Shown here piece by piece: positions 27,408-34,979 of a DNA stretch of 64,000 nt. Numbering within the stretch: position 1 is the first letter of the stretch; each line of letters begins with the position of its first letter. The stretch comes from an uncultured Draconibacterium sp. Its GTDB lineage: Bacteria; Bacteroidota; Bacteroidia; Bacteroidales; Prolixibacteraceae. Made by a program: the position numbers and the translations under genes. Location: the NCBI RefSeq assembly GCF_963675585.1, contig NZ_OY776414.1, positions 1-64,000 on the forward strand. The letters are read 5' to 3'. Under the pieces are notes generated by a model that was given only the letters and a program-made list of their open reading frames with translations, ran no database searches and had not been told where the DNA came from.

Positions 27408-28631
27408 TTAGCTTTTTCGTTTTTTTCTTTTCTTTCGTTTCATTCTTCTTATGAAAGCTTCCTCCTGATAGTCTTCGCCAAGAGTCTCAATACCGAACAA
27501 TCCCGCCAGATTCTCGATGCCTGAGGCTCTTTTGTCAGGATATTCTGAATGGCCCTGGTCTGGTGAATTGGTTTGTTCATCCGTTTTGTTTTCTACGCCA
27601 AATCGTTCATTAAAAACATTGGCAGAAAATTCTTTACCCAGGCGTGATCCGTTGAACACAAACTTTTGCTTATGGTCGATAAAGGTTGCTCCATAAATCC
27701 TCCCTGAATCATTCTCCCGAAACAGCACCGAAATACCTTGTTTGAGTAATTGATCCTCGAAGTCTTTTCTATTCCCACTCTTATAAAATACTTTGGAGAT
27801 AACTTCCCTGGGGCGTTCTTTTAGCTTTTTATTTTTGATCTGTTCTTTTGACTTTTCAGTTTGAGTAAGTAGAGCCTCATAGCCCGTAGATTTTCCAAAT
27901 TTTGATGACTTGATTGTATTCCCAAATACTTCACCTTTATTGTCTAATGCCGCATAAACAATCCCACGAAAAGGTTTCCCGTTCTTTTCTCCTTTCACTA
28001 CAGTAGCATGAACATTATAGTATGAGAGCAAGGCCTTGTATTCATTAAACGATTGGAAGTTCCACGTTCTCGATACAGGACGAATAACATTGGCAATTTG
28101 ATGTTTTAGATTTCCCTTTTTGAATTCAACCGGCTTTAAGTTGTAAACTCCTTTCTTTTGTTTTTCATTGGCAGGTGTTAATCCAAAATTCTGCTCCAGT
28201 TCCCGACAAATACGCATGGATAGCCGGTGTTGAAAATTGTCCCGAATCATTTTCCCCGTTTCATCAATTTTTACAGAAACAATATGCAAATGGTGTCGGT
28301 CAATATCTTCATGCTTGTAAACGATGTAAGGTTGATTACCGTAGCCCAGTTTTTCCATGTACTGCTCAGCTAACTGGGAGAGTTGTTCATTGCTTAGCTT
28401 GTCTTTCGGATCGGGATTTAACGAAATATGAATAACCGGATTTTCGGTTCGTTTATTGGCACTTAAATAATGCTCAAATGATCTCGTGCATAAACCAATC
28501 GTATAGTTTCCGTCTTGCGGTTCAACCATTTTGTTGACCAATAAAACAGAAGCAGCATCCTTTTTTAGCTTATTGTGATTGTACGCCAATGCACTATAAA
28601 TTGAACTTCCTGAACTTATTTTTGCAACCAT
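27408..28631 (-). CDS. mobB: Relaxase MobB (MOBP-type, Bacteroidetes)
   Basis: 407 aa. The relaxase core is N-terminal: candidate catalytic tyrosines Tyr12/Tyr18 (SSIYSALAYNHNK) and the metal-binding triad KHEDIDRHHLHIVSV (His107, His113, His116). The C-terminal half ends in a strongly basic run. It nicks oriT and pilots the transferred strand. Its start overlaps mobA by 16 bases. The likely oriT is the hairpin cluster at 29092-29201 upstream of mobA. Confidence 0.93.
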   Translation of the reverse strand: MVAKISSGSSIYSALAYNHNKLKKDAASVLLVNKMVEPQDGNYTIGLCTRSFEHYLSANKRTENPVIHISLNPDPKDKLSNEQLSQLAEQYMEKLGYGNQPYIVYKHEDIDRHHLHIVSVKIDETGKMIRDNFQHRLSMRICRELEQNFGLTPANEKQKKGVYNLKPVEFKKGNLKHQIANVIRPVSRTWNFQSFNEYKALLSYYNVHATVVKGEKNGKPFRGIVYAALDNKGEVFGNTIKSSKFGKSTGYEALLTQTEKSKEQIKNKKLKERPREVISKVFYKSGNRKDFEDQLLKQGISVLFRENDSGRIYGATFIDHKQKFVFNGSRLGKEFSANVFNERFGVENKTDEQTNSPDQGHSEYPDKRASGIENLAGLFGIETLGEDYQEEAFIRRMKRKKRKKRKS

Positions 28632-29047
28632 CGTCCTTCAAATTCTTTGGTTAATTCCAATATCTTCTGGTTTATCGCAACCAATTGAAATGTTGCTTTC
28701 TGTAGTTGGGCCAGAAAAGCCAGTGCCTTTTTCTCCGAAAAGTTGTTTTTTATTGCTTTGGTAACCTGGTTGTAATTCACGCCAATCGCCCTAAATTGTG
28801 AATAAAAGGAGGTTAAACGCATATAATAATCCATCGATCCCTTATCGATTTTTACCACCTTAACGGGCTTATCAAATATGCAGGCTGTAATAAAATGCGC
28901 TTTAACATCCATTCCCGACTCCTCAAAAAGAGTAAGGAAGCGTGCATTGTCAACATTATTTAAGCTAATCGCATAACGATGTATACACGGATCTTTTTTC
29001 GGTTTACGTCCCCCTTTGTGTTTATTCTTTCTTTTTCCTATTACCAT
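28616..29047 (-). CDS. mobA: Mobilisation accessory protein MobA
   Basis: 143 aa, basic N-terminus (MVIGKRKNKHKGGRKPKKD) followed by a ribbon-helix-helix-like segment (IHRYAISLNNVDNARFLTLFEESG) and a helical C-terminus. This is the usual oriT-binding partner of MobB in Bacteroides-type conjugative elements. It is the first gene of the minus-strand mob operon and overlaps mobB, which implies translational coupling. Confidence 0.87.
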   Translation of the reverse strand: MVIGKRKNKHKGGRKPKKDPCIHRYAISLNNVDNARFLTLFEESGMDVKAHFITACIFDKPVKVVKIDKGSMDYYMRLTSFYSQFRAIGVNYNQVTKAIKNNFSEKKALAFLAQLQKATFQLVAINQKILELTKEFEGRWLQK

Positions 29048-29091
29048 TTTATTGTATTTAAAGCATTAATCATTACCAGAATTCTTATCAA

Positions 29092-29201
29092 AAATCACAC
29101 GACTTCGGAGTGATGATTTTCCCCAACGGGGCAAGTGGTTTCGGGTTCCCCGAAACGTTTTGAGTTACTCAAAACACAACTTGCCGTGTGCCAGTGCACA
29201 C
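29092..29201. other. oriT: Probable oriT: clustered hairpins with cloverleaf arrangement
   Basis: Within 110 bases there are: AAATCA/TGATTT (29092-29097, 29114-29119), CCCC-AAC-GGGG (29121-29131), GTTTCGGG-TTC-CCCGAAAC (29138-29156), GTTTTGAG-TTA-CTCAAAAC (29157-29175) and GTGTGC-CAGT-GCACAC (29186-29201). GGCAAGT (29130-29136) pairs with ACTTGCC (29179-29185), so the two middle hairpins sit inside an outer stem. It lies upstream of mobA and divergent from the tra operon, where oriT is found in related elements. The nick site is not identified. Confidence 0.7.
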
Positions 29202-29720
29202 CTCGTAGCGTTACCATAAAAGTGATTGGGCATAGCCGTTTTTCCGATCATGTTTTTACTCTTAAAAATTGTTGGAAACAAAGGTAAAATGGGAGTTTTG
29301 AATTCTAATTATACCGAAATAAGCCAAATACTGCCAGAGAAGGCCAAGTACTTCCAGCCCTTTAAAAAGCACGGTTTTAACAGCTTTTTATTTGTTCATT
29401 TGATCGGGAAAATAATGGATTATTTAATGGTTGGTGTAAATAGAGATATGTTAGGCGAAATAGATAAAATGATAATGAAATAAGTCGCAAACGAAATATT
29501 TAAAAACTGATTTTGACAAAGAATTGAATAGTAAAATAATACAACAACGATGAGCTTGGGTGTTTCAATATTTCAACGTTGAAACGTTACAACAGTTCAT
29601 TAATCAAACATTGCAACACAAACTCATTTACACAGCTCATTAATCGATTATTGATTCAGACATTATGCTATTCGATTGAATAACTATAGAAAAAATTTAC
29701 TAATCAAAAAAACAAAGGTC
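29202..29720. promoter_or_regulatory. tra operon leader with repeats and operator-like palindrome
   Basis: The sequence contains AAGCCAAATACTGCCAG at 29321-29337; its last 15 bases are repeated with two changes at 29343-29357, a 20-bp period (two turns of the helix). The 17-mer occurs again exactly at 50235-50251. A 14-bp perfect palindrome TTTCAACGTTGAAA lies at 29571-29584, and CAGnTCATTAATC appears twice near 29592 and 29632. These look like protein-binding sites for the divergent mob/tra promoters. A TTG-started 85-codon frame at 29226-29483 overlaps the repeats; I do not call it a gene. Confidence 0.5.
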
Positions 29721-30482
29721 ATGGAAAAAGAAACATTATTTATTGCATTCAGCACACAGAAAGGAGGAGTTGGGAAAACAGCTTTTACCGTTTTAATGTC
29801 GAGTTACCTGTACTATGTAAAAGGTTTGGAAATTGCGGTGGTGGATTGTGATTATCCGCAGCATAGTATTGCAGAAATGCGCCGGCGCGATATGGAACAG
29901 GTGATGAAAGATAACTATTACAAGCAATTAGCCTATAAACAATTTACTGCACTAAAACGAAAAGCATACCAGGTTGAAAAAAGTATGCCTGAAGATGCCA
30001 TTGATGTTGCTGAAAATCTGATCGACGGTACAACGATTCAGCCCGATATAATATTTTTCGATCTCCCGGGAACTTTAAACAGCCGAGGTGTGGTAAAAAC
30101 ACTGGGCGGAATGGATTATATCTTTTCGCCGGTTAGTGCCGACCGTGTGGTAATGGAAAGCACACTGAAATTTGCCACTATGTTGAATGAAAATCTGATT
30201 AGTGTTGGGAAAAGTGATATCAAAGGTTTGTACCTAATCTGGAATATGGTGGATGGCCGGGAGAAAAATGAACTCTATGATGTTTATGAAAATGTAATTG
30301 GTGAGTTAGGCTTAAATATTCTGAAAACTTTTGTTCCCGATTCAAAACGTTTTCGCAGAGAACTGACTTCCGGGCATAAGCCTGTATTCCGTTCAACTCT
30401 TTTCCCTGCTCACAACAGCCTTTTAAAAGGAAGTAACCTGATTGCGCTGGCCGACGAAATCCTAAAAACCATTAAACAGTAA
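29721..30482 (+). CDS. traA: ParA-family ATPase TraA
   Basis: 253 aa from the ATG at 29721, chosen because MEKETLFIAFSTQKGGVGKT begins with the strand leading into the deviant Walker A (KGGVGKT, residues 14-20); an upstream in-frame ATG at 29676 would only add a basic tail. Further Walker-type motifs are AVVDCDYPQHS and IIFFDLPGTLNS. In Bacteroidetes conjugative elements a ParA protein is the first gene of the tra operon (TraA). It may position or stabilise the element or the transfer complex. DUF3408 follows after 5 bases. Confidence 0.9.
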   Translation: MEKETLFIAFSTQKGGVGKTAFTVLMSSYLYYVKGLEIAVVDCDYPQHSIAEMRRRDMEQVMKDNYYKQLAYKQFTALKRKAYQVEKSMPEDAIDVAENLIDGTTIQPDIIFFDLPGTLNSRGVVKTLGGMDYIFSPVSADRVVMESTLKFATMLNENLISVGKSDIKGLYLIWNMVDGREKNELYDVYENVIGELGLNILKTFVPDSKRFRRELTSGHKPVFRSTLFPAHNSLLKGSNLIALADEILKTIKQ

Positions 30483-30487
30483 TAGAC

Positions 30488-30853
30488 ATGGCGCGAAAAA
30501 AATATAATCCTGACGAAATAGATGAAGAATTTATCATCTCAACCATTCAGAATGACAAACCGGAGGCCGGAAAGACGAAGGAGAAAAGGCCAACAACAGT
30601 TGTAAAACGAAAACCGATAAATCAAGCTTATGATGAGCTTTTTCTCTCGGATTCCAAAACGAAGGCACGCTTTGGAAAGAATGTTCCCATCCGTCAGGAA
30701 TACCACAAACGGATTCAGCAAATCATCCGTGTAATCGGTAAGGATGAGATCTCAATTTATAATTATATCGATAATGTGCTAACACATCATTTTGACGAAT
30801 TTCAGGAAGAAATCGTCAAACGATACAACGAAAACAACGAAGGTATTTTTTAA
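30488..30853 (+). CDS. DUF3408 protein (TraB/TraC-type)
   Basis: 121 aa. The N-terminal half is charged and disordered. The C-terminal segment (RFGKNVPIRQEYHKRIQQIIRVIGKDEISIYNYIDNVL) resembles a ribbon-helix-helix, as in the DUF3408 family that follows ParA in tra operons of this type. It is probably a DNA-binding partner of the ParA protein. It is co-transcribed with the genes on both sides (5 and 15 bases). Confidence 0.82.
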   Translation: MARKKYNPDEIDEEFIISTIQNDKPEAGKTKEKRPTTVVKRKPINQAYDELFLSDSKTKARFGKNVPIRQEYHKRIQQIIRVIGKDEISIYNYIDNVLTHHFDEFQEEIVKRYNENNEGIF

Positions 30854-30868
30854 CCCAAATCAGAAGTT

Positions 30869-31414
30869 ATGATTGAATTTGTTTTAATAGTTGGGATAAT
30901 CATCCTGCTACGTATTTTCTTAAAGGATTGGAGGCATTCATCGGCTATAGTTGCCAATAAAGAGAGAAAAAACTATTTATCAGATGATTTCGGAATTATT
31001 GGAAGGAGTACGTTTGTTTTGAATACGGACAGAATAAATCAATTCCATTCAAATTCCTCAAGTAAGCTCGATATTGAAGTTGCTCTGGATTATGAGCAAG
31101 TTGAGCTCGATGAAGAATTGGAAGAACTTGGCATTGCCAACGGTTCTTCAGTTGATCTAACTTTTGAAGAAATGATGGAGGTGGTAACAGAGGTTGAAAA
31201 TGAGCAACCGGAAAGACCAGCCCAAACGGGGAAACTGCTCTATGAAAATGAAAATACCGATTGGGTCGAGCAACTGGCTTCAACCTCCGAAAGCTATCAA
31301 AAACGTATCTCCGGTTTAATTGATTTGCATTTGGGGAGTTTAGGACAAAATGAGGGTACCCATGTGTCGAGTAACGATTTGGAAGAGTTTGATATTAGTA
31401 AGTTTGTGGAATAG
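30869..31414 (+). CDS. TraD-like conjugation protein with N-terminal membrane anchor
   Basis: 181 aa. One N-terminal hydrophobic helix (FVLIVGIIILLRIFL) is followed by a hydrophilic acidic body (LDEELEELGIANGSSVDLTFEEMMEVVTEV) and a C-terminal tail. Position after DUF3408 and a conserved C-terminal ending (NDLEEFDISKFVE) suggest the TraD-type gene that normally precedes traE. Here a defence-like cargo separates it from traE by 4.6 kb. The last 75 bases overlap the 3' end of the convergent small gene 31340-31687. Confidence 0.6.
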   Translation: MIEFVLIVGIIILLRIFLKDWRHSSAIVANKERKNYLSDDFGIIGRSTFVLNTDRINQFHSNSSSKLDIEVALDYEQVELDEELEELGIANGSSVDLTFEEMMEVVTEVENEQPERPAQTGKLLYENENTDWVEQLASTSESYQKRISGLIDLHLGSLGQNEGTHVSSNDLEEFDISKFVE

Positions 31415-31687
31415 CCGATAAAAAAAAGACAAACTAAGAGAATTTTTAGTAGCTAATGATAGCTTAACCCTTATGAAATACAAGTGTATATTCGCTAAAA
31501 AAAGAAATGTTTGTTTATCAATTTCTTCTTGGATTCTTTCAATAAGAGATTTATAAAAATCCGAACAACAATAATCCCCGATTATCACAACTCCATCAGC
31601 AACTTTAAATGAGGCAACTTTATCATGTTTACGACATTTTTCAACTTTGACCTTATCAATCACTTTGTTTAAAAATACCTTATTCAT
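31340..31687 (-). CDS. Small Cys-containing protein, last gene of the Pycsar-like operon
   Basis: 115 aa as read. I do not recognise a family. The first 59 residues look like a compact domain with CRKHDKVASF and GDYCCSDFYKSLIERIQEE, i.e. a Cys-His-then-Cys-Cys pattern that could bind zinc. The rest (from about LFLANIHLYF) is basic and hydrophobic with poor coding character, and the final 25 codons lie antisense to the TraD-like gene. The original stop may have been lost when the cargo was inserted. It starts 10 bases after the E2-like gene, so it is co-transcribed with it. Confidence 0.5.
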   Translation of the reverse strand: MNKVFLNKVIDKVKVEKCRKHDKVASFKVADGVVIIGDYCCSDFYKSLIERIQEEIDKQTFLFLANIHLYFIRVKLSLATKNSLSLSFFYRLFHKLTNIKLFQIVTRHMGTLILS

Positions 31688-31697
31688 ACGATAAAAT

Positions 31698-32159
31698 TTA
31701 ATCTATGTTTTTGTTTACATTTCTTTCACTCTCTGTAAAATGAGTGGGCGATTCAGATCCTTCCCAAACATTCCCATTTATCAAATACAATTCGTAATAT
31801 ACAATCCATTCAATTAGCCATGGTATCGTATATTCATGAATCAAGATCTTTTCATTCCAAGGTAAGTCAGGCGGATAGTGCAAACACAAACTATGATCCT
31901 GATACATGTGAATTTCTTTACATGGTTCAACGTATGGCTCAAGTATAGAAGTTTTGGGTTCACAACCAGCAACATATTCAATTTTTACCCTATACCTAAC
32001 TTTACAACCATTTGGACTAACGAAACCAGTACATACCAAAACCTTCTTATGTATTCTGCAATTGAGAAATGTAAAGTGCGATTCTAATAATTTTTTTTGC
32101 TTTAATAACAAAGCATATTTATTATACTTTAGACCGGGGATTCGCACCTTATTCTTCAT
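31698..32159 (-). CDS. E2-ubiquitin-conjugating-like protein (short type II CBASS E2 type)
   Basis: 153 aa. The pattern matches E2-only proteins of short type II CBASS: KEIHMYQDHSLCLHYP with candidate catalytic Cys92 in S-L-C-L, then PW, EYTIPWLIEWIVYYELYL (residues 109-126) and the closing G-N-V-W-E-G with a downstream His (129-140). In CBASS such proteins act as E2-like transferases beside a CD-NTase. Here the partner is a class III nucleotide cyclase. The gene overlaps the cyclase by 11 bases, so the two are translationally coupled. Family membership is by motif recall; no search was possible. Confidence 0.68.
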   Translation of the reverse strand: MKNKVRIPGLKYNKYALLLKQKKLLESHFTFLNCRIHKKVLVCTGFVSPNGCKVRYRVKIEYVAGCEPKTSILEPYVEPCKEIHMYQDHSLCLHYPPDLPWNEKILIHEYTIPWLIEWIVYYELYLINGNVWEGSESPTHFTESERNVNKNID

Positions 32160-33219
32160 AATGGAACCTATGATTTTGATTTTTTACCCCATCACTAACT
32201 TCGGATATGTTCCCATGCTGGTTTGTAAATGCATTGCCTGATGTAATTAATGATGCAGTTTGGCGAAGCTTATTTCTTCTATCAGACTCTGATTCGTAAA
32301 ATAAATTTCCATCTCCATCCTGCGAAATATATGGAAGACTTTTTAAGAAGCTATACCAGTTAAAGTCCAACACTTTATAATAAAAACTTTTGGCAGGATC
32401 TTGAAATATGTATCTTTTCTTTATTTCACCATTGTAATCCTTCACCCAATCATATAGATTGTCACTAAGTTGTGATATGGTTTTGACATTTTCTCCAACA
32501 GCAATGCTATTTGCATTGGCAATTGCTTGCATTTTGGAAGCGAGACTCGTGTGCAAGCTGTAAGTGGTTATCTCACTGCATACACCAATTCCAGCAACAG
32601 CCCAAAGAACTTTCTGGTCATCACCAAAATCAATTCCGATATGAGTGTGAATATCTTTAATTCCTTCTTCTTCAAATAATTTTTCCAAGTCATTTTTTAC
32701 GAAGTATGTAAAAAAACTTGTGGCAGTTAGAGCATTGAGGACAGCTTGTTTTTTATCTACATCTTTCCCCCCAAAGTAAACAAAAACGCCATCACCTTGC
32801 AGACGGTGGATGTATCCCCCAAGTATTGCACATGTATGTATTGCAGCTCTTTGAATTACATTGGTAATATTCTTTATAACCGTAACAGGATATTTTCTAA
32901 ATAGTCCAGTAGAATTCTTAATGTCAATAAAAACTGAAGTAATATAATGATACTCGATCCGATTTGTATTTTTTAAATGAGCAAAATCAGGATGTTCTCC
33001 CAGCTTTTGATTCTTGATTTTAGTTTTGCCTACCGCTCTCATTAGTGGTAATAAACTCTGGTTTGGTTGAACATTTATCGTAATTTCTTCATCTTTATTA
33101 TAGATTCCATCGACACTCTCTAATCCTTTTTTGATTGACCGTGATCCATCTGTATATACATTTAGATTACCGGACAATGCACCTTTGATCTCATCGATAT
33201 AATTTTGATATAACCTCAT
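32149..33219 (-). CDS. Class III adenylate/guanylate cyclase homologue (Pycsar PycC-like)
   Basis: 356 aa. The cyclase core (about 85-245) shows the first metal-binding Asp99 in SVFIDIKNSTG, the second Asp143 in HRLQGDGVFVYFGG, and the helix-strand segment TYSLHTSLASKMQAIANANSIAVGENV that aligns with the N-x-x-x-R region of class III cyclases. It has no membrane or receptor domain and is cytoplasmic. Pycsar cyclases make cCMP or cUMP on phage infection and turn on an effector encoded next to them; a PycTM-like gene lies 3 bases upstream. Which nucleotide is used cannot be read here. The C-terminus is RFHYEE and lacks the terminal glycine typical of Cap2 targets. Confidence 0.8.
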   Translation of the reverse strand: MRLYQNYIDEIKGALSGNLNVYTDGSRSIKKGLESVDGIYNKDEEITINVQPNQSLLPLMRAVGKTKIKNQKLGEHPDFAHLKNTNRIEYHYITSVFIDIKNSTGLFRKYPVTVIKNITNVIQRAAIHTCAILGGYIHRLQGDGVFVYFGGKDVDKKQAVLNALTATSFFTYFVKNDLEKLFEEEGIKDIHTHIGIDFGDDQKVLWAVAGIGVCSEITTYSLHTSLASKMQAIANANSIAVGENVKTISQLSDNLYDWVKDYNGEIKKRYIFQDPAKSFYYKVLDFNWYSFLKSLPYISQDGDGNLFYESESDRRNKLRQTASLITSGNAFTNQHGNISEVSDGVKNQNHRFHYEE

Positions 33220-33222
33220 TTT

Positions 33223-33726
33223 CTAATAATTAAGTGTGTAAATAACTGTGAAAATAACTATGATAAGTGCTTGTATAGCAATAAGACGTGATGCTATCTT
33301 GATTCTAAAAAATTTTTGCTTTAATCCATTGGCAAGCTGATGGGCTTGTTCTATTAGGTCATCTATAAATTCATCAGGCCCCTGATTTAAACATCTGGAT
33401 TTATAATCATCTGGATTCAGATTTGCAACATCATCAAAAAAATAAATCGAAGATGCATTCCGAATTTTCCCTTTCCAAAGAAATGGTTTAACTGCTGACA
33501 AAGTGAAAAGAGTTGAACCAAGACAAATGACAAGCTCAATAAAAAATAATAAGTTCAGAATATGACATAGATCCTCATTCGCTCGTAATGAAAAGTATCC
33601 AGTAATAACTCCACCGATTACAAACGTATTAAGAGCGAGATATAAATTACTCTTACTATTTATACTTTCGTAATAATGATCATATCGACCAATGATAAAC
33701 TTAATTTCTTCAGACAATTGATTCAT
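33223..33726 (-). CDS. Membrane effector resembling Pycsar PycTM
   Basis: 167 aa with three hydrophobic segments (about 27-47, 54-78, 147-165), a short cytoplasmic stretch between (FWKGKIRNASSIYFFDDVANL), and a helical N-terminus (MNQLSEEIKFIIGRYDHYYESIN). This plan and its coupling to a nucleotide cyclase fit the Pycsar transmembrane effector that damages the inner membrane when it binds its cyclic nucleotide. Its start codon follows the stop of the 57-aa gene directly, and its stop is 3 bases before the cyclase start. Confidence 0.72.
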   Translation of the reverse strand: MNQLSEEIKFIIGRYDHYYESINSKSNLYLALNTFVIGGVITGYFSLRANEDLCHILNLLFFIELVICLGSTLFTLSAVKPFLWKGKIRNASSIYFFDDVANLNPDDYKSRCLNQGPDEFIDDLIEQAHQLANGLKQKFFRIKIASRLIAIQALIIVIFTVIYTLNY

Positions 33727-33900
33727 TTACTTTTCCTTTCTAACTCCTTTAAAAGGTTTGTCACTTGATGTTTTTACATCCATAAATTTCCCTGATTCTG
33801 CATCACGCTTAACCCAAAGACCTGTTTTGGGATTTTTCACTTGAGAACGCTGTCTTACAGCTCCTTTTCGACTTCCGTCTTTTGGTGGATTTGTTGCCAT
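33727..33900 (-). CDS. 57-aa basic protein, first gene of the Pycsar-like operon
   Basis: Reads MATNPPKDGSRKGAVRQRSQ ... to PFKGVRKEK, then TAA that touches the next ATG. It is Lys/Arg-rich, with W and G residues spaced as in a small structured peptide (KNPKTGLWVKRD, SGKFMDVK). The tight junction with the effector gene and the clear reading frame support a real gene. I cannot assign a function; a nucleic-acid-binding or toxin-restraining role is possible but unproven. Confidence 0.65.
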   Translation of the reverse strand: MATNPPKDGSRKGAVRQRSQVKNPKTGLWVKRDAESGKFMDVKTSSDKPFKGVRKEK

Positions 33901-33948
33901 AATTTCGATTTTTTCTATATTTAACTATTCTTTACCCTTATACTAAAT

Positions 33949-33961
33949 GCGTGACTCACGC
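33949..33961. promoter_or_regulatory. Operator-like palindrome in the divergent cargo promoter region
   Basis: GCGTGA-C-TCACGC, perfect 6-bp arms around one base, is a GC-rich island in the 88-bp AT-rich gap between the divergent Pycsar-like operon and the sigma-like gene. It lies 28 bases before the TTG start of the sigma-like gene and 49 bases before the 57-aa gene, so one bound protein could control both directions. Confidence 0.5.
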
Positions 33962-33988
33962 TTTTGGTAGTTAATAAACAAGACTAAT

Positions 33989-34654
33989 TTGGAAGTAATT
34001 GAAGAAATAAAATCAGCTTGTAGCTTGGATTTACTTACTTATATCGGATGGAAGGAAGAATACCCTAAAGAAGCCGAAATTGCTTTTAGTGTTTTTTGCC
34101 TTCGTTATGACCAAGCTGTTTTAAAAGCTGCGGAAATAAATTGCAGTAAATGGGGACTAACTGAAACGATTGCTTTAGACCTTGTGAATTGCACTTTTGC
34201 TAGGGTTTGGAAATACCCAACATATGATCATGAGAAATCAAAAACAAAAAATATTGATAATGGGATAAAGAGATGGCTAAGTAAAATAGTTTTCACTCAA
34301 CTTGCAAACTATAGTAACAATGGTACGTGTCATGAAGCTGATCAAGACACCGATTTATCCCTAATACATGATCTTGACGAATTTGCAGAAAAGTCAACAC
34401 CTGATGAAATGACCCGAACAGAATTGAGAAAACAACTGAGTGTTCTTGATGAAGTTATTAATAGTTTGGGTGACAAACACAGAATTATTTATCTAACCTA
34501 TAAGCTATATACTCATGCAGGGAATAATATCCCAAGGCCTGTCAGCAAAAAATTGCAGGAAGAACTTGACTTAGTCCCCGGCTCTATCAGAAAGTATAAA
34601 GAACAAGCTAATAAGCAAGTCGGAAACTTTTTAAATCAGAACAATGGCAACTAA
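33989..34654 (+). CDS. Sigma-70-like RNA polymerase factor (cargo regulator)
   Basis: 221 aa. A TTG start is used because the frame is closed by a TAG 19 bases upstream and the next Met is far inside. The segment ETIALDLVNCTFARVWKYP resembles sigma region 2 (the usual A-x-D-L-x-Q-x-x-F-x-x-x-W). LSVLDEVINSLGDKHRIIYLTYKLY followed by GSIRKYKEQANKQVGNFL resembles region 4 with its HTH. It is more divergent than ECF factors such as that at 58138. It overlaps the next gene by 11 bases. It may drive transcription of the Pycsar-like operon or of its own unit. Confidence 0.6.
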   Translation: MEVIEEIKSACSLDLLTYIGWKEEYPKEAEIAFSVFCLRYDQAVLKAAEINCSKWGLTETIALDLVNCTFARVWKYPTYDHEKSKTKNIDNGIKRWLSKIVFTQLANYSNNGTCHEADQDTDLSLIHDLDEFAEKSTPDEMTRTELRKQLSVLDEVINSLGDKHRIIYLTYKLYTHAGNNIPRPVSKKLQEELDLVPGSIRKYKEQANKQVGNFLNQNNGN

Positions 34655-34979
34655 AAAGAAGAATAACAGCATATATGAAGATAGATTCGATGAATTACTC
34701 GCAATAGCAGGATATACTTATCCAAGGAATGATAACGAATTAGAACAGTTTGAGTTATTATATACGGATTATGACTTCAAATTAAAGAATGTAAGAATTA
34801 AACCAGAAGAACTTATCAGCCAATCGTTCAAAAAGCAAGGAAAAGTATTGAAATTAATGGATGAAAAGGAGCAACAAGATATAAATGAACTAAGAATTGC
34901 TGCAAGAAAAGGGACTGAACAAATTCCCAAATCAATACTTGATAAGATGAAGCGAAAGCACAACGATGGAAATAAATAA
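34644..34979 (+). CDS. Unknown 111-aa protein between sigma-like and ImmA/IrrE genes
   Basis: Charged, mostly helical, without membrane segments or known motifs: basic N-terminus (MATKKKNN), middle YTDYDFKLKNVRIKPEELISQ, and a KEQQDINELRIAARKGTEQIPKSILDKMKRK tail. It overlaps both neighbours (11 bases upstream, 14 bases downstream), so the three genes are one translation unit. It could be the substrate of the downstream protease or an anti-sigma-like partner; this is inference from position only. Confidence 0.6.
   Translation: MATKKKNNSIYEDRFDELLAIAGYTYPRNDNELEQFELLYTDYDFKLKNVRIKPEELISQSFKKQGKVLKLMDEKEQQDINELRIAARKGTEQIPKSILDKMKRKHNDGNK

Noticed and set aside
29226-29483. 85-codon + strand frame in the tra leader
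   Set aside because: TTG start only, overlaps the direct repeats and shows no recognisable motif; more likely leader DNA.
32149-33219. CBASS CD-NTase instead of a class III cyclase
   Set aside because: The active-site pattern (FIDIKNST and QGDGVFVYFGG) is that of adenylate/guanylate cyclases; the G-S/G-G helix with DxD of CD-NTases is not seen.
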